From Streptomyces termitum (GTDB taxonomy: Bacteria > Actinomycetota > Actinomycetes > Streptomycetales > Streptomycetaceae), in NCBI RefSeq assembly GCF_014650175.1, contig NZ_BMUL01000006.1, positions 124,001 through 188,000 of the forward strand: a stretch of DNA of 64,000 nt. Direction: 5' to 3'. The translations under genes and the position numbers were made by a program. The notes under the pieces were generated by a model. That model searched no databases and was not told the origin of the DNA. It was given only the letters and a program-made list of their open reading frames with translations. Position 1 is the stretch's first letter, and each line of letters opens with the position of its first letter. This document shows, in pieces, positions 45,277 to 53,883 of the stretch.

Positions 45277-46488
45277 ATGGAGTTCCGGCAGTCGAGCAAG
45301 CTCAACGAGGTCTGCTACGAGATCCGCGGCCCGGTCATCGAGCACGCGAACGCCCTGGAGGAGGCGGGCCACAGCGTCCTGCGCCTCAACACCGGGAACC
45401 CGGCGCTGTTCGGCTTCGAGGCGCCGGAGGAGATCGTCCAGGACATGATCCGGATGCTCCCGAGCGCCCACGGCTACACCGACTCCCGCGGCATCCTCTC
45501 CGCCCGCCGCGCCGTCGCCCAGCGGTACGAGGCCATGGGGCTGCCGGACGTCGACGTCGACCACGTCTTCCTCGGCAACGGCGTCTCCGAGCTCGTCTCC
45601 ATGGCCGTCCAGGCACTCCTGGAGGACGGCGACGAGGTCCTGATCCCCGCCCCCGACTTCCCGCTGTGGACCGCCGCCACCACCCTCGCCGGCGGCAAGG
45701 CCGTGCACTACCTGTGCGACGAGTCGGCCGACTGGTACCCCGACCTGGCCGACATGGCGGCGAAGATCACCGACCGCACCCGCGCCGTCGTCATCATCAA
45801 CCCCAACAACCCCACCGGCGCCGTCTACCCCAAGGAGATCGTCGAGGGCATCCTCGACCTCGCCCGCCGCTACCACCTGATGGTCTTCGCCGACGAGATC
45901 TACGACCGGATCGTCTACGACGACGCCGTGCACCATCCGGCCGCCTCCCTCGCCCCCGACCTGGTCGTCCTCACCTTCGGCGGCCTCTCCAAGACCTACC
46001 GGGTGGCCGGCTTCCGGTCCGGCTGGCTCGTCGTCACCGGCCCCCGGCAGCACGCCCGCAGCTACCTGGAGGGGCTCACCATGCTGGCCTCCATGCGGCT
46101 CTGCCCCAACGCCCCCGCCCAGTACGCCATCCAGGCCGCGCTCGGCGGACGGCAGTCCATCGACGAGCTCTGCGCCCCCGGCGGACGGCTGTACGAGCAG
46201 CGCGACCGCGCCTGGGAGAAGCTCAACGAGATCCCCGGCGTCTCCTGCGTGAAGCCCCGGGGCGCGCTCTACGCCTTCGCCCGCCTCGACCCGGCCGTGC
46301 ACCCGATCCACGACGACGAGAGGTTCGTCCTGGACCTGCTGCTGCGGGAGAAGATCCAGGTCGTGCAGGGCACCGGCTTCAACTGGCCCCGCCCCGACCA
46401 CTTCCGCATCCTCACCCTCCCCCACGCCGACGTCCTCGAATCGGCGATCAGCCGCATCGGCCGCTTCCTGGGCGGGTATCGCCAGTGA
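45277..46488 (+). CDS. PLP-dependent aminotransferase, AlaA-like
   Basis: A 403-residue fold-type-I aminotransferase. The N-terminal MEFRQSSKLNEVCYEIRGPV matches the alanine-synthesising AlaA group. NPNNPTG (near residue 178), DEIYDRIVYD (cofactor Asp/Tyr) and GLSKTYRVAGFRSGW (Schiff-base Lys near 243) are intact. It likely transfers amino groups from glutamate to pyruvate. The ATG at 45277 follows GGGGAGG by 6 bases. It is divergent from the HxlR-SCP2 regulator and may be its target. Confidence 0.92.
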   Translation: MEFRQSSKLNEVCYEIRGPVIEHANALEEAGHSVLRLNTGNPALFGFEAPEEIVQDMIRMLPSAHGYTDSRGILSARRAVAQRYEAMGLPDVDVDHVFLGNGVSELVSMAVQALLEDGDEVLIPAPDFPLWTAATTLAGGKAVHYLCDESADWYPDLADMAAKITDRTRAVVIINPNNPTGAVYPKEIVEGILDLARRYHLMVFADEIYDRIVYDDAVHHPAASLAPDLVVLTFGGLSKTYRVAGFRSGWLVVTGPRQHARSYLEGLTMLASMRLCPNAPAQYAIQAALGGRQSIDELCAPGGRLYEQRDRAWEKLNEIPGVSCVKPRGALYAFARLDPAVHPIHDDERFVLDLLLREKIQVVQGTGFNWPRPDHFRILTLPHADVLESAISRIGRFLGGYRQ

Positions 46489-46570
46489 CACGGCCGCGTG
46501 CGGACCGCGCCGCCCGGCGGCGCACCCGGAGAAGGCCCGCCGCGCCCGTCCCGCACCGGAGGAGGCAGCC

Positions 46571-47305
46571 GTGGATCTCGTCGCCCCCGTCGTCGTCGAA
46601 CCGCTGCGCCGCCGCCGCTGCGCGGAGTGCCGGCGCGGCCCGCTGGAGCGGATGATCGTCGAGTACGGCCGTCCGGTCTGTCTGGACTGCGCCGACCTCG
46701 GCCACCTGGTCTTCCTGCGCCGCGGCGACACCGCGCTCACCCGGCGGGCCCGGGAGCGGAGCGCCCTGTGGGCGGTGGTGGTGCGCCACAACCGGCGCCG
46801 CACCCGCTACGAGCGGCAGGGCCTGCTGGTGGAGGAGACGGCCCTCGCGGAGGCGGAGGCCGCCTGCCTCGCCGACACGGAGGCGCGGGCCCGGCGGCGG
46901 GCCCGGGACGCGGAGCGGCGCGCCGTCCTGGACGCCGGCGTCACCGAGGCGCTGCGGGCCGAGATCCTGCGCCTCTTCCCCGCGATGCCGGCCGCGCGGG
47001 CGGCCGAGATCGCCGTCCACGCCTCGGCGAAGGGCAGCGGCCGGGTCGGCCGGACGGCCGCCGGGCGGGCCCTGGACCGGGACGCCGTGACGGCGGCGGT
47101 GCACGCCTCGGTACGGCACGTGGACACGCCGTACGACTCCCTGCTCATGCGCGGCGTCCCCCGGCACCGGGCGCGCGCCCAGATCGCGCCCGCCATCGAA
47201 CAGGTCCTGCGCGCCTGGCGGGCGCCGCTCCCCGGACAGCGGGACGCGCCCGGCGCGACAGGCGCGACGGGCGCGGAGGGGGTGCCGGGCCGGACGGACC
47301 GCTGA
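46571..47305 (+). CDS. DUF2293-domain protein
   Basis: A 244-residue protein of unknown function. An N-terminal four-cysteine knuckle (CAEC, then CLDC with a following GH) probably binds zinc. A basic helical region follows, and the DUF2293 domain proper covers about residues 115-215 (ILRLFPAMPAARAAEIAVHA, TPYDSLLMRGVPRHRARAQI). It is Arg-rich, consistent with nucleic-acid binding. The GTG at 46571 has GGAGGAGG 6 bases upstream. It lies 82 bases after the aminotransferase and could be in the same unit. Confidence 0.85.
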   Translation: MDLVAPVVVEPLRRRRCAECRRGPLERMIVEYGRPVCLDCADLGHLVFLRRGDTALTRRARERSALWAVVVRHNRRRTRYERQGLLVEETALAEAEAACLADTEARARRRARDAERRAVLDAGVTEALRAEILRLFPAMPAARAAEIAVHASAKGSGRVGRTAAGRALDRDAVTAAVHASVRHVDTPYDSLLMRGVPRHRARAQIAPAIEQVLRAWRAPLPGQRDAPGATGATGAEGVPGRTDR

Positions 47306-47350
47306 CGGCTCGGACGCCGGCGGGACCGGCCCCGGCGGTGGCGGTCCGGG

Positions 47351-48097
47351 TCAGACCCGGCCGGCCGCGCGGCGGGCGCGGCGGTACATGATCGCTCCGC
47401 CGAGGAGGAGGGCGGCGCTGCCCGCGGCGGCGTACCCGGCCGACTCGCTGCCGGTGGAGGCCAGCGACGCGGACTCGCCCTGCGGCGCGGGCGCCGGGGG
47501 CTTCTGCTGACCGACCTGCTTCGGCGGCGCCGGGGTCGGCGTCCCCGGGCGCGGGGGCGGGATCACGACCGGCGGCTCCACGGGGGTGCCCGGGCCGTTG
47601 ACCCCGGTGTTGCCGGTGGCCGGGTTGCCGATGCCGACGACGTTCACCGAGTTGCCGACGACGTTCACCGGCAGGTCGATCGGGAGCTGGAGGCCGTTCC
47701 CGGACAGCACGCCCGGGGAGCCCGCCACGTGCGTCTCCGCGGTGGAGCCGCCGCCGTTGACCGCGCTGCCGCCCGGACCGGCCTGCTCGCCGCCGCGCGG
47801 CGTGGCCGGCTGGTCCTTGTGGGTCCGGCCGTCCCGGGTCGTCCCCGCCTGCGCCGAGGTGTTGGCGCACGTGTTGCCCATGGCCGGGTTGAGCAGCCCG
47901 ACCACGTTGACCGTGTTCCCGCAGAGGTTGACCGGTACGTGGACCGGCAGCTGGATCGTGTTGCCGGAGATGACCCCCGGCGAGCCGACCGCGGCGCCCC
48001 CGGCACCGGAGTCCGCGTGGGCGGCGCCCGCGGACAGCGCGAGCGCACCGCCCGTGACCATCAGTGTGGTCAGACCACTTCGGCGCATCTGCCTCAT
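47351..48097 (-). CDS. Long chaplin with two chaplin domains and LAxTG sorting signal
   Basis: A 248-residue secreted surface protein of the long-chaplin type that makes aerial hyphae hydrophobic. A signal peptide (MRQMRRSGLTTLMVTGG, cleavage after AHA) is followed by chaplin domain 1 (GVISGNTIQLPVHVPVNLCG, with a second Cys in GNTCAN), a Gly/Thr-rich spacer, and chaplin domain 2 (GVLSGNGLQLPIDLPVNVVG), which has no cysteines. A Pro-rich wall-spanning segment, the sortase-E signal LASTG, a membrane helix and RRARR complete it. ATG at 48095-48097 has GGAAG nearby. It converges with the DUF2293 gene. Confidence 0.93.
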   Translation of the reverse strand: MRQMRRSGLTTLMVTGGALALSAGAAHADSGAGGAAVGSPGVISGNTIQLPVHVPVNLCGNTVNVVGLLNPAMGNTCANTSAQAGTTRDGRTHKDQPATPRGGEQAGPGGSAVNGGGSTAETHVAGSPGVLSGNGLQLPIDLPVNVVGNSVNVVGIGNPATGNTGVNGPGTPVEPPVVIPPPRPGTPTPAPPKQVGQQKPPAPAPQGESASLASTGSESAGYAAAGSAALLLGGAIMYRRARRAAGRV

Positions 48098-48189
48098 GGC
48101 TTCCTGCCTTCCGGATTGTGCACGGGCGAGTGCCCGTACCGGAATAAACGCGACGAACCCGTTTGCCGGATCCGTCCTCCGGGTGGATT

Positions 48190-48219
48190 CACTCCTTCGT
48201 GGGAGCCCCCGTTCGAGTG
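48190..48219 (-). promoter_or_regulatory. Inverted repeat in the chaplin upstream region
   Basis: CACTC (48190-48194) and GAGTG (48215-48219), with further CTTCG/CGTTCG similarity inside, form an imperfect dyad about 95-120 bases before the chaplin start. It may be a site for a developmental regulator; no sigma factor consensus was assigned. Confidence 0.3.
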
Positions 48220-48278
48220 GCGCCCCGGGTCCGTACGGCCGCCGGACCGCCCGGAGTCCGCGCGCCGGAGCGGCGCCG

Positions 48279-49577
48279 CTAGCGTCCGGCCAGGGCGGTG
48301 AGGGCGCGGACCGGGTCGGGGTCCGGGGTGCCGCGCGGCCACCAGTCCTCCCGGTCACGGTCGGATTCGTACGGGTACCAGAGGCCGTCCCGGCCCAGCC
48401 GGAGCTGGAGCCCCGGGCGGGAGAGGCGGTTGTGCCGGGGACGGAAGCCGGGGCGGCCCGCGGCGGTCAGCGCGGGCCCCGCCCGGTCGAACGGCCCGGC
48501 GGGCGGGTCCCAGGGCTCCTCCAGGACGGCGAGGCCCTCCGCCCCGCCCTGGCGCCAGGCGGCGACGGCGCGGGCGAGGTCGGTGGGGGTCCGGCCGAGG
48601 GCGTGGGCCAGGTCCCGGTAGAGGGCGCGGGTGGAGGCGGTGAGCCCGGAGCCGGGGTGGGCGGCGGCCAGCCGGACCGCGTCCTGCCAGGGGGTGAGGG
48701 CGGCGACCGGGTCGTGCCCGGTGGTGAGGAAGGCGTGCGCGCGGGCGGCCGCCTCCCCGGCGAGGAGGTCGAGGGCGAGCGGATCGGGCGCGTACGGGTC
48801 GGGCGGGAAGACGGCGGGGCGGCCGGGGAGCTCCGGCGGCGGCAGCGGCGCGGGCAGCGGCGGCAGCGGCCGGACGGCGAGCACCTCCCGGGCGGGGACG
48901 GCGGGCAGGACGGGCGCGGCGGGGCCGGTCTCGGCGGCGGACCGGGCCGCGTTGCGCCGGGAGAGTTCGGCGAGGAGTTCGCCCTCGCCCCGGCCGCGCA
49001 TGAGGAAGAGGACGAAGGGGTCCTCGTCGAGGAGGCGGGCGGCCTGGTAGCAGAGGGCGGCGGCGTGCTTGCAGGGGAAGCCGTCGTCGGGGCAGGAGCA
49101 GTCCGGCAGCAGGTCGCCGGGGGCGGGCAGCAGTCCGGCGACCGCCTCCAGGGCGTGCGGGACCTCCTTGTCGAGCAGGGCGGCCATGTGCTCGGGGCGG
49201 GCGGCGGCCTCGTCGAGGAACAGCTCCCAGCCCTCGTCTCCGAGGGTCCGCATCCGGATCTCGGTGCGGTACGGACGGATCCGGCTGCCGTGCACATAGG
49301 CGACGACCCGGCCGGGGGTGACGGTGATCGCGTCGACGTGGCCGCCCTCCGCGTAGGCCCGGCCCCGGGCGAGGCGGGCCTGGTCGAGCGCGGTGCGCTC
49401 CAGGGCGGCCGTCCAGGCGTTGCCCCACCAGGTGGCGGCGAAGCGGCCGTCGGCGGCCTCGCGGGGCGGGACGGCCGGGAAGGTGCGGCGGCGGTCGTCG
49501 TGGCGGGGCACGGCGCCGCGCGCGGCCCGGGCGAGGCGGCCCGCAGGACGGTTCACGACGGGGCTCCTGGGATTCAC
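48279..49577 (-). CDS. SWIM zinc-finger protein partner of SNF2 helicase
   Basis: A 432-residue protein. The SWIM motif CSCPDDGFPCKHAAAL (near residues 157-172, C-x-C-xn-C-x-H) is a nucleic-acid or protein-binding zinc finger often encoded beside SNF2 ATPases. The N-terminal part (FAATWWGNAWTAALERTALD) is the typical lead-in of this family. The rest is Ala/Pro/Arg-rich helical sequence ending in a tryptophan-rich stretch (DREDWWPRG). The GTG at 49575-49577 overlaps the helicase stop as GTGA, so the two are translated in a fixed ratio and probably act as a complex. Confidence 0.88.
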   Translation of the reverse strand: MNPRSPVVNRPAGRLARAARGAVPRHDDRRRTFPAVPPREAADGRFAATWWGNAWTAALERTALDQARLARGRAYAEGGHVDAITVTPGRVVAYVHGSRIRPYRTEIRMRTLGDEGWELFLDEAAARPEHMAALLDKEVPHALEAVAGLLPAPGDLLPDCSCPDDGFPCKHAAALCYQAARLLDEDPFVLFLMRGRGEGELLAELSRRNAARSAAETGPAAPVLPAVPAREVLAVRPLPPLPAPLPPPELPGRPAVFPPDPYAPDPLALDLLAGEAAARAHAFLTTGHDPVAALTPWQDAVRLAAAHPGSGLTASTRALYRDLAHALGRTPTDLARAVAAWRQGGAEGLAVLEEPWDPPAGPFDRAGPALTAAGRPGFRPRHNRLSRPGLQLRLGRDGLWYPYESDRDREDWWPRGTPDPDPVRALTALAGR

Positions 49578-52414
49578 GCGGACCTCCGCAGGGAGACCAG
49601 ATCGGCGAGTTCGCGGTCGGTGAGTTCGGTGAGGGCGGCCTCGCCGGAGCCGAGGACGGCGTCGGCGAGGGCCTTCTTGGAGCGGAGCAGTTCGGCGATG
49701 CGGTCCTCGACGGTGCCCTCGGTGACGAGCCGGTGGACCTGGACGGGCTGGGTCTGGCCGATCCGGTAGGCGCGGTCGGTGGCCTGGTCCTCGACGGCCG
49801 GGTTCCACCAGCGGTCGTAGTGGACGACGTGGCCGGCGCGGGTGAGGTTGAGGCCGGTGCCGGCGGCCTTGAGGGAGAGCAGGAAGACGGGGACCTCGCC
49901 GGACTGGAAGCGGTCGACCATCCGCTCCCGCTCGGCCACGGGCGTGCCGCCGTGCAGGAGTTGGTGGGGGACGCCGCGGGCGGTGAGGTGGTCGGCGAGG
50001 AGCCGGGCCATCGTCACGTACTGGGTGAAGACGAGCACGGCGCCGTCCTCGGCGAGGATGGTGTCGAGGAGCTCGTCGAGGAGGGCGAGCTTGCCGGAGC
50101 GGCCGGCGAGCCGGGCGGTGCCGCCGCCCGGGACGCTCTCCTTGAGGTACTGGGCGGGGTGGTTGCAGACCTGCTTGAGCGAGGTCAGCAGCTTCATCAC
50201 CAGGCCGCGCCGGGCCATGCCCTCGGCGGCCTCGATCCGGCCCAGGGTCTCGCGGACGACGGCCTCGTAGAGCGAGCCCTGTTCGCGGGTGAGGGGCACC
50301 GGGTGGTCGGACTCGGTCTTGGGCGGCAGTTCGGGCACGATCCCGGGGTCGGACTTGCGGCGGCGCAGCAGGAAGGGGCGGACGAGGCGGGCGAGCCGCT
50401 CCACCGCCTCCTCGTTCTCCAGCTCCTCGCGGTTCTCGGCGGCGCGGGCGTGCCGGGAGCGGAACGCCTTGAGGGGGCCGAGGAGTCCGGGGGTGGTCCA
50501 GTCGAGGATGGCCCACAGCTCGGAGAGGTTGTTCTCCACGGGGGTGCCGGTGAGCGCGACGCGGGCGGGCGCGGGGAGGGTGCGCAGCGCCTTCGCGGTG
50601 GCGGAGAAGGGGTTCTTCACGTGCTGGGCCTCGTCGGCGACGATCATCCCCCACTCCTGCCCGGCGAGTTGGGCGGCGCGGCTGCGCAGGGTGCCGTAGG
50701 TGGTGAGGACGATGCCGCCGTCGGCGCCGCCGAGCTCGCGCTCGGCGCCGTGGAAGCGGCGGACGGGCACGCCGGGGGCGAAGCGCGCGGCCTCCCGCTG
50801 CCAGTTGCCGAGGAGCGAGGCGGGGCAGACGACGAGGGTGGGGGCGGAGCGGGCGCGGCGCAGGTGGAGGGCGAGGACGGTGACGGTCTTGCCGAGTCCC
50901 ATGTCGTCGGCGAGGCAGCCGCCGAGGCCGAGCGAGGTCATCAGGTCGAGCCAGGCGAGGCCGCGGAGCTGGTAGTCGCGCAGGGTGGCGGTGAGTCCGG
51001 GCGGGGGGTCGACCGTGCCGGGGCCGGTGAGGAGCCGGTCGCGGAGGACGGCGAGCGCGCCGGCGGGGACGGCGGGGACGGTCTCGCCGTCGACCTCGGC
51101 GCTGCCGGTGAGGGCGGCGGCGAGGGCGTCGACCGGTTCGAGCAGGCCGAGCTCCCGCTTGCGGGCCTTGCGGACGAGGTCGGGGTCGACGACGACCCAC
51201 TGGTCGCGGAGGCGGACGACGGGCCGGTGGGCCTCGGCGAGGGCGTCCATCTCGCGCGGGGTGAGGGGGTCGCCGTCGAGGGCGAGCTGCCAGTCGAAGC
51301 GGAGCAGTTCGGTGCTGTCGAAGAAGGAGGTGCCGTCGGTGGCGGAGCCGGGCGCGGAGCGGGCCGGGCGGACGACGGCGGTGGCGCTGAGCGAGCGGGC
51401 CAGGTCGCGCGGCCAGTGCAGGGCGACCCCCGCGTCGGCGAGGCGGGCCGCGGCGGGGCCGAGGAGTTCGTACAGCTCGCCCTCGGTGACGGCGAGGGCG
51501 TCGGGGGTGTCCCGCTCCAGGAGTCGGCCGAGCGGGGGCCAGATCCGGGCGGCCCGGCGCAGGGCGAGGAGGGCGTCGATGCGGGCGCGGGGGCCGAAGT
51601 GCTCGCCCTCCCCGGCCCACAGGGCGGCGGCGTCGATGACGAGGGTGGGGTCGGCGAGGCTGTGCACCTGGGGGATCGCGGCCGCGGCCCGCCGGTCCGG
51701 CCCGCCCTCGGCCTCCTCGGCGGTGTCGAAGAGCTCGGCGGCGGCGAGGTCGAGGCGGAGCGAGATCCGCACCCCGGCGTCCATGCCCGCGGCGGCCTCG
51801 GCGGCCCACGCCCGCGCGCCGGGGAGGTGCTGCGGCCCGGTGGCGGCGAAGGGCGCGCCGACCGCGTGCGCGGCGGCGGGGGTGCGGGGCAGGGTGTCGG
51901 CGACCGCGTCGAGGAAGGCCCGCACGAGGGCCTCCGGGTCGGGCAGTGCGAGCGGGCCGGGCCCCGTGACGGGCACGGGGTGCGCCTCGTACGGCATGGC
52001 GGCGGCGACGGCCCGCAGGTGGGCGATGTCCTCGGCGTCGAGCGGCCCGGCGCGCCAGGCGTCCAGGTCGTCGGCGGTGAGCCCGGGGAGGAGCCTGCCG
52101 CGGGCGACGAGGTGGAGGGCGTGCAGGGCGGCGGCGCCCCAGCAGGCGGTGGCGGGGTGGGCGGCGGGGTGGTGCCGGGCGGCGGTGAGCAGGGGCAGGG
52201 CGGTGGCGACGGGGAGGCTGACGGCGGGGACCTCGCGGCCCCGGGCCCCGCCGCCGTGGCGCCGGGCGACGGTGATCCGGGCGTGCTCGGCCCCGGCGAG
52301 GCCGTCCGGCTCGGGCAGGGCGGCCCCGTCGGGCGCCCAGAGGGCGACGCGGCCCTCGCGGGGCAGCGCGGCGGGCAGGAAGACGGCGGCGCGGGCCGCC
52401 CAGTGCTCGGTCAT
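49574..52414 (-). CDS. SNF2-family DEAD/DEAH-box ATPase/helicase
   Basis: A 946-residue Swi2/Snf2 ATPase. The N-terminal 460 residues are a bacterial SNF2-associated region. Then come Walker A CLADDMGLGKTVTVLA (near residue 510), DEAQH as motif II, LTGTPVENNLSELW as motif III, and in the second RecA lobe VFTQYVTMARLLADHL, LKAAGTGLNLT and DRAYRIGQTQPVQVHR. These proteins remodel nucleoprotein complexes or clear RNA polymerase. The start ATG at 52412-52414 has GGGAG 3 bases away and AGGGAGG further up. The RecA-NDp-like promoter upstream suggests a DNA-damage role. Confidence 0.92.
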   Translation of the reverse strand: MTEHWAARAAVFLPAALPREGRVALWAPDGAALPEPDGLAGAEHARITVARRHGGGARGREVPAVSLPVATALPLLTAARHHPAAHPATACWGAAALHALHLVARGRLLPGLTADDLDAWRAGPLDAEDIAHLRAVAAAMPYEAHPVPVTGPGPLALPDPEALVRAFLDAVADTLPRTPAAAHAVGAPFAATGPQHLPGARAWAAEAAAGMDAGVRISLRLDLAAAELFDTAEEAEGGPDRRAAAAIPQVHSLADPTLVIDAAALWAGEGEHFGPRARIDALLALRRAARIWPPLGRLLERDTPDALAVTEGELYELLGPAAARLADAGVALHWPRDLARSLSATAVVRPARSAPGSATDGTSFFDSTELLRFDWQLALDGDPLTPREMDALAEAHRPVVRLRDQWVVVDPDLVRKARKRELGLLEPVDALAAALTGSAEVDGETVPAVPAGALAVLRDRLLTGPGTVDPPPGLTATLRDYQLRGLAWLDLMTSLGLGGCLADDMGLGKTVTVLALHLRRARSAPTLVVCPASLLGNWQREAARFAPGVPVRRFHGAERELGGADGGIVLTTYGTLRSRAAQLAGQEWGMIVADEAQHVKNPFSATAKALRTLPAPARVALTGTPVENNLSELWAILDWTTPGLLGPLKAFRSRHARAAENREELENEEAVERLARLVRPFLLRRRKSDPGIVPELPPKTESDHPVPLTREQGSLYEAVVRETLGRIEAAEGMARRGLVMKLLTSLKQVCNHPAQYLKESVPGGGTARLAGRSGKLALLDELLDTILAEDGAVLVFTQYVTMARLLADHLTARGVPHQLLHGGTPVAERERMVDRFQSGEVPVFLLSLKAAGTGLNLTRAGHVVHYDRWWNPAVEDQATDRAYRIGQTQPVQVHRLVTEGTVEDRIAELLRSKKALADAVLGSGEAALTELTDRELADLVSLRRSA

Positions 52415-52485
52415 GCTCCCGCCCCTCCCTCCCCCGGGGTCCACCGGGCCGACGCGGCGGTTCCGCGTCGTCGTCCACGTCCACG

Positions 52486-52508
52486 ACCTTACGGGCGGGG
52501 TCTGACAA
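52486..52508 (-). promoter_or_regulatory. Candidate RecA-NDp-type promoter of the SNF2/SWIM operon
   Basis: On the minus strand, TTGTCAGAC, 8 bases and TAAGGT match the damage motif TTGTCRGTG-N8-TANNNT at 7 of 9 positions plus the -10. The leader would be about 65 bases. The site lies in the 300-bp divergent gap 52415-52714, which otherwise shows only a small GACGCGG/CCGCGTC hairpin (52451-52469). Confidence 0.5.
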
Positions 52509-52714
52509 CGGGTCCGCGCCCCGTCCCCTCCCCCGCCCCGACCTCTGTTCCCCGCCCCACCCCGGCGGGGCCGGGGGGGCGTCCCCCTACCGGCCCAGCA
52601 CCGGATGCCGGTCGGCGCCGGGGGCGGCAGGGTGGCGTCGACCAGGGCTTTTCGTCCCGGGGCCGCCGTCGGCGGTCCCACGGTCCCGACCGACCCGACC
52701 GAAGGGGATCCGCC

Positions 52715-53050
52715 ATGTCCGTTCGACGGCGTCTCACGACCGCCACCGGGGCCGTGCTGCTCACGCTCACGGTCGCGGGCTGCTCGGGCCTCGGCCGCAC
52801 CGCCGTCGGCCCCGTCACCTACGAGACGGCGGTCGGGGAGAAGGTGGTGCGGGTGCTCAGTCCGCCGGTCAAGGGCTGCCACCGGCTGCCGGCGGGCGCG
52901 GTGCGGATCGAGAACGGCACGCTGGTGGACCTGGTCCTGTACCGGACGCCGCACTGCCGGGGCGAGAACACGATCTATCTGCCGAAGGACAGTGCCGACT
53001 CGATCGCGACGGGGTCCCTGCCCTGGCGCAGCTACACGACCGTGCACTGA
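52715..53050 (+). CDS. Small predicted lipoprotein
   Basis: A 111-residue protein that I do not recognise. The signal peptide MSVRRRLTTATGAVLLTL ends in the lipobox VAGC, so it should be lipid-anchored outside the membrane. The mature part of about 85 residues contains two further cysteines (GCHRLP and PHCRGE), possibly a disulfide, and a compact beta-rich pattern. The ATG at 52715 follows AAGGGG by 8 bases. A small membrane protein gene follows 75 bases later on the same strand. Confidence 0.75.
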   Translation: MSVRRRLTTATGAVLLTLTVAGCSGLGRTAVGPVTYETAVGEKVVRVLSPPVKGCHRLPAGAVRIENGTLVDLVLYRTPHCRGENTIYLPKDSADSIATGSLPWRSYTTVH

Positions 53051-53125
53051 CCCCGTTTCCCTCGGGGCCCGCGCGGGTGGACGCTGGAAGTGTCCACGGG
53101 CATCCGACGGGGAGAAGGCGCCGTC

Positions 53126-53440
53126 ATGCGAACGGGGAGCGAACCGGTCACCGCGCGCAGCACCCTGCGGCTGCGGTTCTGGCTGAGCGTGTGGGGCCTG
53201 GCGTGGGCGGTCTTCGGCACGGTTGTGTTCGTGCTGGTGGGCCGTCCGGGCTGGGCCGCCGCCTGCGCGGTGCTGGTCGTGGTGGTGCTGGTCGACATGG
53301 TGCTGGTCGTGCGGCACCTGCGGCAGGGCCCGCACTGGCAGCCGGGCCCGGACGTGCCGCCGTACGAGCCGGACGACGGCGGGCGCGGGACCGCCGGCCC
53401 CGGGAGGAACGGCGGCGGGGACGGCCGCCGGGGCTCCTGA
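53126..53440 (+). CDS. DUF6343-like small membrane protein
   Basis: A 104-residue protein with two hydrophobic segments (about residues 18-36 and 42-62) joined by a short turn, a basic N-terminal arm with SEPVTARSTLRLR and a Gly-rich cytoplasmic tail after GPHWQPGPDVPPYEP. The pattern fits a Streptomyces-wide family of unknown function that I recall as DUF6343. The ATG at 53126 has GGGGAGAAGG 9 bases upstream. It converges with the TPR gene after 19 bases. Confidence 0.72.
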   Translation: MRTGSEPVTARSTLRLRFWLSVWGLAWAVFGTVVFVLVGRPGWAAACAVLVVVVLVDMVLVVRHLRQGPHWQPGPDVPPYEPDDGGRGTAGPGRNGGGDGRRGS

Positions 53441-53459
53441 GGGCGGGCCCGGCGGGCGG

Positions 53460-53828
53460 TCAGTCCTCCGAGCCGAAGCCGGCGGCCTCCAGGTACTCCG
53501 GTCTGGGGTCGAGCGCGGCGGCGAGCCGGAAGTGGCGGATCGCGCGGGCGCCCTGGCCGGACCGCTCCAGGGTGCGGGCGAGGGCGAAGTGCGCGAAGGC
53601 GTTGTCCGGCTCGCGCTCCAGGACGAGCTCGAACTCCAGCTGGGCCGGGCGCAGCTGGGCGGCGGCGAAGAAGGCCCGCGCCCGCAGCAGGCGGGCGGCC
53701 GTGTTCTCCGGGTGCTCGGCGATGACCGAGTCCAGCAGTTTCACGGCGCCGCGCGGGTCCCGTGCGGCCAGGAGCTGTTCGGCGGCACGGAAGTCGATGA
53801 CGTGCGTCTCCGGGTTTCTGTCGGCCAT
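53460..53828 (-). CDS. Small tetratricopeptide-repeat protein
   Basis: A 122-residue all-helical protein with three TPR units: about residues 15-46 (AEQLLAARDPRGAVKLLDSV), 49-80 (NTAARLLRARAFFAAAQLRP) and 83-114 (NAFAHFALARTLERSGQGAR). It is probably a protein-binding scaffold. The ATG at 53826-53828 lies 9 bases after GGAAGG; an upstream in-frame start lacks a ribosome site. It lies 55 bases after coaE on the same strand and may be co-transcribed. Confidence 0.85.
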   Translation of the reverse strand: MADRNPETHVIDFRAAEQLLAARDPRGAVKLLDSVIAEHPENTAARLLRARAFFAAAQLRPAQLEFELVLEREPDNAFAHFALARTLERSGQGARAIRHFRLAAALDPRPEYLEAAGFGSED

Positions 53829-53883
53829 GGCAGGGATCCTTCCCACGTTCCGGCGCTCGGACACCGGACGGGGGTCCGGACGC

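Noticed and set aside
49733-53050. 1105-codon plus-strand reading frame opposite the SNF2 gene
   Set aside because: It is a high-GC antisense shadow: composition is Gly/Ala/Glu/Val-rich without domains, and it lies opposite a gene with clear SNF2 motifs.
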